Assembly: GCA_963825635.1 (NCBI GenBank)
Contig: CAWGTU010000001.1
Coordinates: 930,001-994,000, forward strand
From: JAOUEA01 sp963825635
GTDB taxonomy: Bacteria > Actinomycetota > UBA4738 > HRBIN12
Length of the DNA: 64,000 nucleotides
Direction: 5' to 3'
Position 1 is the stretch's first letter. The number at the start of each line of letters is the position of its first letter. Of the stretch, positions 40,910 to 53,912 are shown one piece after another. Position numbers and translations under genes: made by a program. A model generated the notes under the pieces. The model made no database searches and was not told the DNA's origin. It saw nothing but the letters and a program-made list of their open reading frames with translations.

Positions 40910-42271
40910 TCAGGACTCGATCCCTTCCCCGAGTTTCCGGATGAACAGCGCCTCCGCGAGCACCAGCCGCTCCAGGTCGGCGAGGTCAACGCTCTCGTCG
41001 AGCGAGTGGTAGTTGGACCGTTCGTCGCCCGCGCCCCAGATCAGCACCGCCATGCCCGGGAAGGCCTCGGCGAGCATCGGCACGATCGGCACCGAGCCAC
41101 CGCTGCCCATCTCGACGACCTCGTGCTCGAATGCCTCGGCGAGCGCCGCCTTCGCCGCCGCGTATGCCGAGGTCGTCGTGTCGACCATGTATCCCATGCC
41201 CGCCTCGTCGGCCTCGATCTCGATCCGGACACCCCACGGCGCGGCCGCGCGCAGGTGGGCGACCAGGGCGTCGCGGGCGCGCTCGGGGTCGTCCCCGGGC
41301 GCCAGGCGCAGGGACACGCGCGCGGACGCCTCCGGCACGATCTGGTTCGACGAGCCGGCGACCGAGGGGGCGTCGAACCCCACTACGGCCACGGCGGGCT
41401 TCGCGAAGAGCCGATCGGCGATCGTGCCCGACCCGATCATCTCCACGGAGTCGAAGACGCGGGATTCCTCGCGCAGGGACTCCTCGGGGACGGCTGCGCC
41501 AGGCCACGGGAACCGATGGAGGCCGTCGATCGCCACCTCGCCCTCGTCGTCGTGGAGGGTCGCGATCATGCGACACAGCGCCGTGATCGCGTCGGGGATC
41601 GGGCCGCCGTAGGCGCCGCTGTGCTGGGCGATCGGCAGTACCCGCACGGTGACGCGGCAGTCCGTGACCCCTCGCACGCTCGTGCCGATCGTGGGCACGC
41701 CGGTGCGCTCGTTCCCGCCGTCGGCGATCACCGCGACGTCGGCGCGCAGCAGGTCGGCGTGTCCCTGCACGAGCTGGGGCAGGTGTTCGGTGGAGCACTC
41801 CTCCTCACCCTCGACGAGGATCCGGACGGTCACCGGCAGCGGGGTGCCCTCGGGCACCCCGAGCGCCCGCAGCGCGGCGGCGTGCACGACGATGCCGCTC
41901 TTGTCGTCGGCTGCGCCTCGGCCGTAGAGACGTCCCTCGCGCACGACCGGGTCGAACGGAGGGCTCTGCCACCGGTCGACCGGACCCTCGGGCTGCACGT
42001 CGTGGTGGGCGTACAGGAGCACGGCCGGGGCGTCGGCCGGACCGTCGACCGCTCCGACCACCGCAGGGTGCCCGCCGTCGAGCTCGAGCAGCCGGGCGCC
42101 GCTGACGCCTGCCGATCGAAGGATCTCGGCGGTCGACTCGGCGCTCTGTCTGACGGAAGCCGGGTCGTAGCCCGGGTAGCCGATCGACGGGATGCGCACG
42201 AGGCGCTCGAGATCGGCGATCGTCTGGGGCATGCCGTCGGCGACGGCGCGGCGAAGGTCGTCGATCTCCAT
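40910..42271 (-). CDS. M20-family dipeptidase/deacylase
   Basis: The 453-residue di-zinc peptidase shows all metal ligands: YAHHDVQPEG (His and the catalytic Asp, about 88-97), GRGAADDKSG (bridging Asp near 124), EGEEECST (general base Glu and metal Glu near 160), and a late HSLDES. It resembles the M20 dipeptidase group with a dimerisation lid domain. It is probably cytosolic and releases amino acids from di- or tripeptides. Its -10 box TAGGCT (42285-42280) lies eight bases before the ATG. Confidence 0.88.
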   Translation of the reverse strand: MEIDDLRRAVADGMPQTIADLERLVRIPSIGYPGYDPASVRQSAESTAEILRSAGVSGARLLELDGGHPAVVGAVDGPADAPAVLLYAHHDVQPEGPVDRWQSPPFDPVVREGRLYGRGAADDKSGIVVHAAALRALGVPEGTPLPVTVRILVEGEEECSTEHLPQLVQGHADLLRADVAVIADGGNERTGVPTIGTSVRGVTDCRVTVRVLPIAQHSGAYGGPIPDAITALCRMIATLHDDEGEVAIDGLHRFPWPGAAVPEESLREESRVFDSVEMIGSGTIADRLFAKPAVAVVGFDAPSVAGSSNQIVPEASARVSLRLAPGDDPERARDALVAHLRAAAPWGVRIEIEADEAGMGYMVDTTTSAYAAAKAALAEAFEHEVVEMGSGGSVPIVPMLAEAFPGMAVLIWGAGDERSNYHSLDESVDLADLERLVLAEALFIRKLGEGIES

Positions 42272-42279
42272 CGGCGGCG

Positions 42280-42285
42280 AGCCTA
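42280..42285 (-). promoter_or_regulatory. -10 box TAGGCT, leaderless-type
   Basis: On the minus strand TAGGCT ends eight bases before the ATG of the M20 peptidase. Confidence 0.45.
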
Positions 42286-42333
42286 CCGCTGGACCGAAGT
42301 CTGCTACCTCTGGCCGTGCGTCGGGTCCCTGCC

Positions 42334-43373
42334 TCAAGCGTGCAGCTCGCCCTCGGGCTCGGCCATTCGCCAGTCGTAAGGGCTCACGAAGCTCGTCACC
42401 AGGTGCGCGTAGTTCGCCCGGGCGAACGCCACGGGGTTGGGCACGTGCTCCTGGCTCATGGCTCCCCGCATCTGCTCGACGCTGTCGTACCCGTGCTCGT
42501 CGAGCCACTGGTCGAGGTCGCGCAGCACGGTGCCGGCGTGCTCGGGCCCCCGGCGCAACAGGGCACTCGCCATCATCGCGACGTCGGCCCCCGCGAGGAT
42601 CACCTTCACGACGTCGGTCGCCGAGTGCACGCCGGTGGTGGCGGCGATCGAGCAGTCGACGCGCCCGCGCAGGATCGCGATCCATCGCAGCGGCAGGAGC
42701 AGCTCGTCGGGCTCGGACAGGTGCAACGTGGTGTCGACCGTCATGGCGTCGAGGTCGAGGTCGGGCTGCATGAACCGGTTGAACAACACGAGGCCGTCGG
42801 CGCCCGCGTCGACGAGCCGTCTCGCGATGTCGCCGACGGAGCTGAAGAACGGACCGATCTTCACGGCGAGGGGGATCGCACAGCGCGCGCGCACGGCTTC
42901 AACCAGGTCGACGTAGCGCTGCTCGACCGCGGCACCGGTCTCGTCGGGGTCCGCGGCGATGAAGTAGACGTTCAGCTCCAAGGCCGCGGCGCCGGCCTCC
43001 TCGATGCGTCGGGCGTGCTCGACCCACCCACCGAGCGAGATGCCGTTGAGGCTCGCGATCACGGGGATCTCGAGGTCACGGACGGTGGCCTCGAGGTGTC
43101 GCAGGTAGGCGTCGGTGCCCGTCGTGTAGTCGGCGAACTCGGGCAGGTACGTGAGCGCCTCCGCGTAGCTCTCCGCGCCTGCCTCGAGCGCGCCCGTGAA
43201 CTGGATCTCGTCGTGCTCGATCTGTTCCTCGAACAGCGACGGCAGCACGACCGCGGCGGCACCCGCATCCTGGAGAGCCCTGAGCGTCTCGATGCGTTGA
43301 CCCAGCGGCGAGGCGCTCGGCACCAGCGGGTTCGCGAGCCCGAGGCCGAGGTAGGTGGTGCGCAGGTCCGGGC

Positions 43374-43377
<4 letters not shown>
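42334..43377 (-). CDS. Dihydroorotate-dehydrogenase-like flavoprotein
   Basis: The 347-residue protein has the FMN-binding TIM barrel of the DHOD/PreA group (GLANPLVPSASPLGQ at the start; FVIASLNG-like strand VIASLNGISLGGWV; LAVKIGPFFSS; TTGVHSATDVVKVILAGADV at the phosphate site). Where true enzymes have SCPN or SSPN it reads LELNVYFIAAD, so the catalytic base is missing and orotate formation is unlikely. It starts with GTG overlapping the stop of nifJ by four bases, so it is coupled to pyruvate:ferredoxin oxidoreductase. A ferredoxin-linked redox role is inferred. Confidence 0.82.
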
Positions 43378-47027
<3,650 letters not shown>

Positions 47028-47101
47028 GCCCGGCATCCTGGCTGGCGACGGGGCCGGGACGTAGGGGCGAAGGACCCTCGGGGGAGGGGCCGGTCCGATC
47101 G

Positions 47102-47746
47102 TCAGGGGGCGAGGCGCTCCACGCGCCAGCCCGTGGGGAGCGCGGTGAAGAGGAAACGGTCGTGCAGCCGGTGCCGGCGCCCCTGCCAGAACTCGATCGT
47201 CTCCGGACGCACGGCGTAGCCACCCCAATGCGGCGGACGGGGCACCTCACCGGGGAACCGTGCGGCCATCTCCCTCATGCGCACCTCGAGCTCCTCGCGT
47301 GACCCGATCACGGTGCTCTGCACCGACGCCCAGGCGCCGAGCTGTGCGTCGCGCGGCCGGGTCCGGAAGTACGCGTCGGACGCCTCGTCCGGAACCGGAT
47401 CCACGGGCCCGGCGACGTGCACCTGCCGGTCGAGCTCCTTCCACAGGAAGACGACCCCCGCCCGGGGGTTCTCTGTCAGTTGGCGCCCCTTGCGGCTCTC
47501 CCGGTTCGTGAAGAACCGGAACCCGTGCTCGTCGACCCCGCGCAGCAGCACGTGGCGCACGGACGGCCGGCCGCTCGCGTCCGCGGTCGCCACGGCCATC
47601 GCGTTGGGCAACGGCACCCCGGCGGCCTCGGCGTCGTCGAGCCAGCGACGGAACTGGTCGATCGGATCGTCGAGCAGGTCCTCGCGCTCGAGCGGACGAT
47701 CCTCGTGGAAGCCCGTCGGAGCGTGCATCTGCCCGGGATCGGTCAT
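47102..47746 (-). CDS. pdxH: Pyridoxamine 5'-phosphate oxidase
   Basis: The 214-residue FMN enzyme makes PLP from PNP or PMP. Motifs: PNAMAVATADASGRPSVRHV (about 47-66), FRFFTNRESRKGRQL for FMN phosphate, and the C-terminal WGGYAVRPETIEFWQGRRHR and LHDRFLF. ATG at 47746 is preferred over 47755 because TACGAT (47759-47754 on the minus strand) would then be a -10 box seven bases away, and the longer start would overlap it. Confidence 0.94.
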   Translation of the reverse strand: MTDPGQMHAPTGFHEDRPLEREDLLDDPIDQFRRWLDDAEAAGVPLPNAMAVATADASGRPSVRHVLLRGVDEHGFRFFTNRESRKGRQLTENPRAGVVFLWKELDRQVHVAGPVDPVPDEASDAYFRTRPRDAQLGAWASVQSTVIGSREELEVRMREMAARFPGEVPRPPHWGGYAVRPETIEFWQGRRHRLHDRFLFTALPTGWRVERLAP

Positions 47747-47753
47747 CGCCGCC

Positions 47754-47759
47754 ATCGTA
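47754..47759 (-). promoter_or_regulatory. -10 box TACGAT, leaderless-type
   Basis: On the minus strand TACGAT ends seven bases before the ATG at 47746 and decides the pdxH start. Confidence 0.45.
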
Positions 47760-47770
47760 CGGGCCGTCGG

Positions 47771-47842
<72 letters not shown>

Positions 47843-47926
47843 GGTTCGGCGAGTCTAGCAACCGTCGGTCTTCCCACTTCCCGGTGTGGCCGCAGGCGGT
47901 GACCCAAGGGCCGGGGGCGCGCTCGG

Positions 47927-47932
47927 TATCCT
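47927..47932 (+). promoter_or_regulatory. -10 box TATCCT, leaderless-type
   Basis: TATCCT ends six bases before the ATG at 47939. Confidence 0.5.
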
Positions 47933-47938
47933 CCATCG

Positions 47939-48328
47939 ATGGAGGACTCCTCACCGCATGTGCTCGTCGTCGACGACGACCCGGTGATCGTGAAGTTGCT
48001 CGAGCTCAACTTCCGGCTCGGCGGGTTCCGGGTGTCGAGCGCGACGCGAGGCGACCGAGCGGTGGAACGCGCGGTCGAGGCGGGGCCCGACGCGATCGTG
48101 CTCGATGTGACGATGCCGGGCATCGACGGCTACGAGGTGACCCGCATCCTGCGAGAGGAACACGGGATGGGGCATGTGCCCATGGTGCTGCTGACGGCTC
48201 ACACCGAGGAAGAGAGCCAGGCCCGGGGCGGCGCGCAGGACGTCGTGGCCTACGTGACGAAGCCGTTCGACCCCGAGGCCCTGGTGGCCCTCGTGCGGGA
48301 CGCGCTCACCACCGGAGGCTCCGCATGA
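47939..48328 (+). CDS. Single-domain response regulator
   Basis: The 129 residues are a receiver domain only: acidic pocket VVDDDP near 10-15, phospho-acceptor Asp in VLDVTMPGIDGYE (near 54), Thr in LLTAHT, and Lys in VTKPFDP (near 107). No output domain follows. It starts close to a -10 box and overlaps argS by four bases (ATGA). A sensor kinase is not nearby, so its partner is unknown. Confidence 0.92.
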   Translation: MEDSSPHVLVVDDDPVIVKLLELNFRLGGFRVSSATRGDRAVERAVEAGPDAIVLDVTMPGIDGYEVTRILREEHGMGHVPMVLLTAHTEEESQARGGAQDVVAYVTKPFDPEALVALVRDALTTGGSA

Positions 48329-50004
48329 TCGAGGACGACCTCGTCTCGGTGCTCTCGACGGCGCTCCAGGCCGCGGGGCCAGGCCTCGGCATCGAGGGCG
48401 ACCTGCCGACGCCGGAGCTGCTGGTGCCGAAGCAGCGCGAGCACGGCGACTTCTCGACCAACGTCGCCCTGGGTCTGGCCACCCGCGCGGGGAAGCCTCC
48501 GCGGGAGGTCGCGCAGGCGATCGTCGACGCCCTGCCTGCGGCGCCGTTCCTGGAGAAGGCAGAGGTCGCCGGCCCCGGGTTCGTGAACCTGTTCACCACC
48601 GACGATTGGCTGCACGACGCCGTGCGCGCCGTGATCGCCGATGGCGACGCCTACGGGCTTGCCGAGCCCCACGGGCGCCGGGCACAGGTGGAGTTCGTGA
48701 GCGCGAACCCCACGGGGCCGCTCACGGTCGCTCACGCGAGGAACGCCGCGATCGGCGACGCCCTCGCGCGGCTGCTCGAGGCGACCGGCTGGTCGGTCGA
48801 GCGCGAGTACTACTTCAATGACGCCGGCGGGCAGATGGACCGATTCGGAGCCTCGATCGAGGCACGGTTCCTTCAGCTCGTCGGACGCGAGGCGCAGGTG
48901 CCCGAGGACGGGTACCACGGCGCCTACATCGAGGACCTCGCCCGGGACATCCTCGAGACGGAGGGTCGCGAGCTCGCCGATCTGCCCGAGGACGAACGCT
49001 TCCTGAGGATGCGCGCCGAAGGGGTGGCACGGGTCCTGCGTTGGATCGAGGCGACCCTCGACCGCTTCGGCGTGCACTTCGACGTCTACTTCCGCGAGTC
49101 CGAGCTCGCGGCGAAGGGTGAGATCGAGGCCGCCGTGGAGCGGCTGCGCGATGCCGGCGTCGTCTACGACGACGAGGGTGCGGCGTGGTTCCGCTCGACC
49201 GCCTACGGCGACGACAAGGACCGGGTCGTGGTCCGCTCGAACGGTCAGCACACGTACTTCGGGGCGGACCTCGCCTATCTCGTGGACAAGTTCTCCCGGG
49301 GGTTCGACCGGCTGCTCTACGTCTGGGGCGCCGATCATCACGGAGACGTCGCCAGGGTCAAGGGGGCCGCAGAAGCGATGGGGTACGACCCCGACGCCGT
49401 CGAGCTCGTGATCTACCAGTGGGTCGCGTTCCTGCGCGACGGCGAACCCGTGCCGATGGGCAAGCGCTCGGGCAACTTCATCACCCTCGATCAGCTGCTC
49501 GACGAGGTGGGCGCCGATGCGGCACGATTCCAGCTGCTGCTCTTCTCGAACGACGCGTCGATGAACTTCGACATCGAGGCCGTGAAGCGTCAATCGATGG
49601 ACAACCCCGTGTACTACGTGCAGTACGGCCACGCGCGCATCGCGTCGATCCTGCGCAAGGCCGAAGCGGAGGGTGTGGCGCTGGCGCCGATCGACGACGC
49701 CGACCTGGCGCTGCTCACCGCCGAGGCGGAACTCGACCTGATGCGTGGGCTCGCCGACGTGCCCGAGCAGATCGCCTACGCGGCAGAGCTCCGGGCGCCC
49801 CACCGCGTCGCGCACGCTGCCCAGGACCTGGCCGGGCGGTTCCACCGCTTCTACACGGACTGCCGGGTCGTCAGCGACGACCAGGCGCTCACGCAGGCAC
49901 GGTTGTGGCTCTCGACCGCCACGAAGCAGGTGCTCGCGAACCTCCTCGCGCTGCTCGGGGTGGGCGCGCCCGCGTCGATGGAACGCGTCGAGGACGATGC
50001 CTGA
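48325..50004 (+). CDS. argS: Arginyl-tRNA synthetase
   Basis: The 559-residue class I enzyme has the Add-1 N-terminal domain (REHGDFSTNVAL), the HIGH-equivalent in FVSANPTGPLTVAHARNAA (near 122-140), the KMSKS region as GKRSGNFITLDQLL, and the DALR anticodon domain ending with LWLSTATKQVLANLLALLGV. It charges tRNA-Arg, whose CCG isoacceptor gene lies just upstream on the other strand. ATG at 48325 overlaps the response regulator stop; its own stop overlaps the next gene by eight bases. Confidence 0.97.
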   Translation: MIEDDLVSVLSTALQAAGPGLGIEGDLPTPELLVPKQREHGDFSTNVALGLATRAGKPPREVAQAIVDALPAAPFLEKAEVAGPGFVNLFTTDDWLHDAVRAVIADGDAYGLAEPHGRRAQVEFVSANPTGPLTVAHARNAAIGDALARLLEATGWSVEREYYFNDAGGQMDRFGASIEARFLQLVGREAQVPEDGYHGAYIEDLARDILETEGRELADLPEDERFLRMRAEGVARVLRWIEATLDRFGVHFDVYFRESELAAKGEIEAAVERLRDAGVVYDDEGAAWFRSTAYGDDKDRVVVRSNGQHTYFGADLAYLVDKFSRGFDRLLYVWGADHHGDVARVKGAAEAMGYDPDAVELVIYQWVAFLRDGEPVPMGKRSGNFITLDQLLDEVGADAARFQLLLFSNDASMNFDIEAVKRQSMDNPVYYVQYGHARIASILRKAEAEGVALAPIDDADLALLTAEAELDLMRGLADVPEQIAYAAELRAPHRVAHAAQDLAGRFHRFYTDCRVVSDDQALTQARLWLSTATKQVLANLLALLGVGAPASMERVEDDA

Positions 50005-50647
50005 GGCCACCTCGGCCGGTCCCTGGCCCGAGCGCGCGGCGTTCGACGACGGGGAACACGTCGGTGGGGCCCGAGCCCCGGTCGCCCCTCCGGCGCCCCA
50101 GGGCATCATCGTGAGACCCGCCCGGCCCAAGGACGCTCGTACCTACCTCGCTTTCTGGACCGCGATCGTGGGGGAGGGCCGCCACGTGCGCACCGAGCGC
50201 GTCACCGGCACGCCGCGGACCTACCGGCGCCGGTTCCGGCGATCGTGGACCGATCGCGAGGCACAGATCGTGGCCGTCGACGCCGGCGATCGGGTCGTCG
50301 GGCACGTCTACATCCAGCGCGAGGCGCATCCCGTGACGCGTCACGTGGCGACGCTCGGCATCGCCGTCTCGGCGGATGCCCGTGGTCGCGGGGTGGGGAC
50401 GGCTCTGATGGCCGAGGCGCTGCGATGGGCACGCTCGGTGGGCGTCGACAAGATCGTGCTTTCGGTCTACCCGCACAACACGGAGGCGATCGCCCTGTAC
50501 CGGAAGTTCGGGTTCGTCGAGGAGGGGCGGCTCGCGCGCCATTCGCGCAAGTCCTACGGTGACGAGGACGAGATACTGATGGCGGCGTGGATCGGTGGCC
50601 CGGGCGACGGCCCCGCCGAGGCCCGCGGGGCGGGAGACGAGACATGA
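49997..50647 (+). CDS. GNAT acetyltransferase
   Basis: The 216-residue protein has a 35-residue polar start and then a GNAT domain: GIIVRPARPKDA, the acetyl-CoA site GRGVGTALMAEALRWA (about 133-148), and the late NTEAIALYRKFGFVEEGRL. It resembles RimI/ribosomal or phosphinothricin-type acetyltransferases; the substrate is unknown. It overlaps argS by eight bases and hom by four, so it is in the middle of this operon. Confidence 0.82.
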   Translation: MPEATSAGPWPERAAFDDGEHVGGARAPVAPPAPQGIIVRPARPKDARTYLAFWTAIVGEGRHVRTERVTGTPRTYRRRFRRSWTDREAQIVAVDAGDRVVGHVYIQREAHPVTRHVATLGIAVSADARGRGVGTALMAEALRWARSVGVDKIVLSVYPHNTEAIALYRKFGFVEEGRLARHSRKSYGDEDEILMAAWIGGPGDGPAEARGAGDET

Positions 50648-51936
50648 GCGAACGGACGATCCGCATCGGCATGCTGGGGTGTGGCACCGTGGGGGCCGCG
50701 ACGATCAGGCTGCTGCACGAGCACGCCGACGACATCGCGATGCGGGCGGGCTGCCGGCTCGCCGTGACGAGGGTGGCCGTTCGCGATCCAGGCCGGGACC
50801 GTGACGTGGCGCTGTCCTCCGATGCCTTCACTACCGACGGAGTCTCCATCGTCGACGATCCCGAGATCGACGTCGTCTGCGAGGTGCTGGGTGGGGTCGA
50901 GCCCGCCAGGGTCCTCCTGCTCCGGGCCCTCTCGAACGGGAAGTCGGTGGTCACCGCCAACAAGGAGCTCCTGGCCACCGAGGGCAAGGAACTCTTCGAT
51001 GCCGCCGACGCCGCCGGCCTCGACCTCTTGTTCGAGGCCTCGGTCGCAGGCGGCGTGCCGCTGATCCGACCGCTGAAGGAATCGCTCGCCGGCGAACGCG
51101 TGAACCGCATGCTGGGCATCGTGAACGGCACCACGAACCACATCCTCACGCAGATGAGCGATCACGGTTCGTCGTTCGACGAGGCGCTCGCCGAGGCTCA
51201 GCGCTTGGGGTACGCCGAGGCCGATCCGACCGCCGACGTCGAAGGGTTCGACGCCGCGGCGAAGTGCGCGATCCTCGCCTCGATCGCCTTCAACTCGCGC
51301 GTGGTGGCCGGCGACGTCTACCGCGAGGGCATCACGGGCGTCACCTCGCTCGACATCGCCGACGCTCGACGCATGGGCTACGTCGTGAAGCTGCTCGCGA
51401 TCGCCGAGCTCGACGACGGTGAGATCTCCGCCCGGGTGCATCCGGCGATGATCCCCGCGGCGCATCCGCTCGCGGCGGTGCGCGACGCGTTCAACGCCGT
51501 GTTCGTGGAAGGCGAGAAGGTCGGCCAGCTGATGTTCTACGGGCCCGGAGCGGGCGGCGATCCCACGGCGACCGCCGTCGTCGGAGACCTCGTGACGGCG
51601 GCCCGCAACCGGACGACCGGCGGTCGCGCGATGGGGTGCACGTGTGTGCTCGAGCGCCGCATCCGGCCGATGGACGACACCCAGGGCCAGTACTACCTGA
51701 ACCTCCACGTCGCCGACCGCCCGGGCGTGCTCGCCGAGATCGCGGGCGACTTCGGTCACAACGGCGTCTCGATCGAGCGCGTGTGGCAGGAGGGCGCCGG
51801 CGACGAGGCGACCCTCGTGTTCATCACGCACCGCGCCCAGGAAGGGGCGCTGCAGAAGACCCTGCAGGAGCTCCGCGAGTCGCCGGCCGTGCGCTCCATC
51901 GCGAGCGTGTTGCGGGTCGAGGGGGAGGAGCCGTGA
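50644..51936 (+). CDS. hom: Homoserine dehydrogenase
   Basis: The 430-residue enzyme reduces aspartate semialdehyde to homoserine. NAD(P) motif GMLGCGTVGAA (about 9-19), KSVVTANKELLA, catalytic Lys region in EADPTADVEGFDAAAKCAI (about 193-211), and a C-terminal ACT domain (LHVADRPGVLAEIAGDFG, about 355) for threonine feedback. It is the first gene of hom-thrC-thrB and shares the operon with argS. A GTG overlapping its stop may be the true thrC start. Confidence 0.95.
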   Translation: MSERTIRIGMLGCGTVGAATIRLLHEHADDIAMRAGCRLAVTRVAVRDPGRDRDVALSSDAFTTDGVSIVDDPEIDVVCEVLGGVEPARVLLLRALSNGKSVVTANKELLATEGKELFDAADAAGLDLLFEASVAGGVPLIRPLKESLAGERVNRMLGIVNGTTNHILTQMSDHGSSFDEALAEAQRLGYAEADPTADVEGFDAAAKCAILASIAFNSRVVAGDVYREGITGVTSLDIADARRMGYVVKLLAIAELDDGEISARVHPAMIPAAHPLAAVRDAFNAVFVEGEKVGQLMFYGPGAGGDPTATAVVGDLVTAARNRTTGGRAMGCTCVLERRIRPMDDTQGQYYLNLHVADRPGVLAEIAGDFGHNGVSIERVWQEGAGDEATLVFITHRAQEGALQKTLQELRESPAVRSIASVLRVEGEEP

Positions 51937-51990
51937 CCCCCGAACCGTCGATTCCGGGAGCGGAGACCGAGTGCCCATCAGTGGCGAGGG

Positions 51991-53023
51991 TTGATCGAGG
52001 AGTATCGGGGGCGGCTCCCCGTCACCGACGAGACGCCGGTGATCACGCTCCGTGAGGGGGGGACCCCCCTCGTGCGATCGGGGCCGCTCAGCGACGAGAC
52101 CGGGTGCGAGGTCTGGCTCAAGTACGACGGCACGAACCCGACCGGCTCGTTCAAGGACCGAGGCATGACCCTGGCGATCTCGAAGGCGCTCGAGGAGGGC
52201 GCGAAGGCCGTCGTCTGCGCCTCGACGGGCAACACGAGCGCGTCGGCTGCCGCCTACGCCGCCAAGGCGGGTCTGACGTGCGCGGTCCTCGTGCCCACGG
52301 GGCAAGGTCGCGATCGGCAAGATGGCCCAGACGCTCGTGCACGGCGCCCGGGTGCTCGAGGTCGAGGGCAACTTCGACGACTCGCTCGAGCTCGCCAAGG
52401 ACCTCGCGGAGCGCTTCCCCGTCACGCTCGTGAACAGCGTCAACCCTTACCGGCTACAGGGCCAGAAGACCTGCGCGTTCGAGATCGTCGACGCGCTCGG
52501 GCGTGCACCGGATCTGCACTGCGTGCCGGTCGGCAACGCCGGCAACATCTCCAGCCACTGGATCGGGTACTCCGAGTACCTCGCCGACGGCGTCATCGCC
52601 GAGCCGCCACGGCTGATGGGGTTCCAGGCGCAGGGAGCCGCCCCGATCGTGCTGGGTGCACCGGTGCGCGATCCGCAGACGATCGCGACGGCGATCCGCA
52701 TCGGGAATCCGGCGTCGTGGGACAAGGCCGTCGCCGCCGCGAGGGAGTCCGAGGGAGCGATCGGCGCGGTCACCGACCGAGAGATCCTGGCCGCCTACCG
52801 TCGGGTTGCGCGCGAGGGCTTGTTCGCCGAGCCCGCCAGCGCCGCCAGCGTCGCCGGTCTCCTGCGCCTGCACGCCGAGGGCGAGCTGGCGGCGGGGGCG
52901 ACCGTCGTCTGCATCCTGACCGGCCATGGACTGAAGGACCCGGAGTGGGCGATCGCCGGGGCGGCCCATCCCTCGACCGTGCCGCCCGACGCCGGGGCGG
53001 TCGCCGCCGAGCTGGGGCTATAG
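51991..53023 (+). pseudogene. thrC: Threonine synthase, frameshifted
   Basis: Threonine synthase makes threonine from phosphohomoserine with PLP. The first part (51991 to about 52300) reads EEYRGRLPVTDETPVITL, the PLP Lys in NPTGSFKDRGM, and STGNTSASAAAYAAKAGL. The second part (from about 52300) continues KMAQTLVHGARVLEVEG in another frame to a stop at 53023, including GNAGNISSHW. Removing one G from the four-G run at 52299-52302 restores TGKVAIGKMAQ. The conserved WRGL lies just upstream in frame without a start codon, while a GTG overlapping the hom stop (51933) is one frame off, so a second indel near 51975 is likely. Either the gene is broken or the assembly has errors. Confidence 0.88.
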
Positions 53024-53039
53024 CGCGCCGGACCCGCGA

Positions 53040-53045
53040 TAGGCT
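53040..53045 (+). promoter_or_regulatory. -10 box TAGGCT, leaderless-type
   Basis: TAGGCT ends six bases before the ATG of thrB at 53052, so thrB may have its own promoter besides the upstream operon. Confidence 0.5.
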
Positions 53046-53051
53046 CCGACG

Positions 53052-53903
53052 ATGCGCGTGACCGTCCGTGTGCCCGCGACCTCGGCGAACCTCGGCCCGG
53101 GCTTCGACTGCCTCGGACTCGCGCTCGAATGGTGCAACGAGGTGACGGTGGACACCGAGGCCGACCCCCGGGTCGAGTGGATCGGTGAGGGGGCCGAAGA
53201 GCTCGCGGTCGACGGGTCCGACCTGATCCACGCCACGATGCGGCGGGTCGCCGGCGACCGTGTGCTGCCGTCGTTCGGTCTGCGCGGACTGAACCGCATC
53301 CCGCTCGCCCGGGGACTCGGGTCCTCGTCGGCGGCGGTGGTCGCCGGGGTGGCGTCGGCGCTCGCGCTGCTCGGCGACGAACCCTCACCGAGGCGGGTGT
53401 TCACCCACGCGGCGTCGATCGAGGGCCACCCCGACAACGCGGCGCCCGCCTGCTTCGGAGGATTCACGATCGCCGCGGGGGATGGGCTCGTGCGACGCCT
53501 CGAGCCTCACCCAGATCTGCGGCCGGTGCTGCTCCTCCCCGAACACGTGCGTCTGCCCACCGACGAGGCCCGCTCGGCGCTGCCCGACCCGGTGAGTCGG
53601 GCCGATGCCGTGTTCAACATCGCCCATGCAGCGCTCGCCGTGGAGGCGTTCTCGGCCGATCCGGCGCTGCTCGGCGAGGCGATGCGCGACCGCCTCCACC
53701 AGGACGTCAGGCTGGCGCTGGTGCCCACGGTCCGCGAGGTCTTCGACGCGGTGCGGGACGCGGGTGTGCCGGTGTGCGTGTCCGGCGCCGGCCCCACGCT
53801 CCTGTCGTTCCCGGGTGCCCACGACATGCTCGAACCCCGGTCCGGCTGGCGGGTCCTGCCGCTCGCCGTTCGGGCGACCGGGTTCGAGCTCGAACGCGGC
53901 TGA
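53052..53903 (+). CDS. thrB: Homoserine kinase
   Basis: The 283-residue GHMP kinase phosphorylates homoserine. Motif 1 PATSANLGPGFDCLGLAL (about 8-25), the ATP-binding motif 2 PLARGLGSSSAAVVAG (about 84-99), and motif 3 VCVSGAGPTLLSF (about 240) are intact. It completes hom-thrC-thrB and follows thrC after 28 bases. It converges on the MarP-like protease gene. Confidence 0.96.
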   Translation: MRVTVRVPATSANLGPGFDCLGLALEWCNEVTVDTEADPRVEWIGEGAEELAVDGSDLIHATMRRVAGDRVLPSFGLRGLNRIPLARGLGSSSAAVVAGVASALALLGDEPSPRRVFTHAASIEGHPDNAAPACFGGFTIAAGDGLVRRLEPHPDLRPVLLLPEHVRLPTDEARSALPDPVSRADAVFNIAHAALAVEAFSADPALLGEAMRDRLHQDVRLALVPTVREVFDAVRDAGVPVCVSGAGPTLLSFPGAHDMLEPRSGWRVLPLAVRATGFELERG

Positions 53904-53912
53904 GCTGATCGC

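Noticed and set aside
51937..51990. Riboswitch or T-box before thrC, or upstream of hom
   Set aside because: The gaps are too short and hom overlaps the preceding gene, leaving no leader.
52299..52302. Programmed frameshifting in thrC
   Set aside because: No heptameric slippery site, stem or internal ribosome site stands out, and threonine synthases are not known to need one; an indel is simpler.
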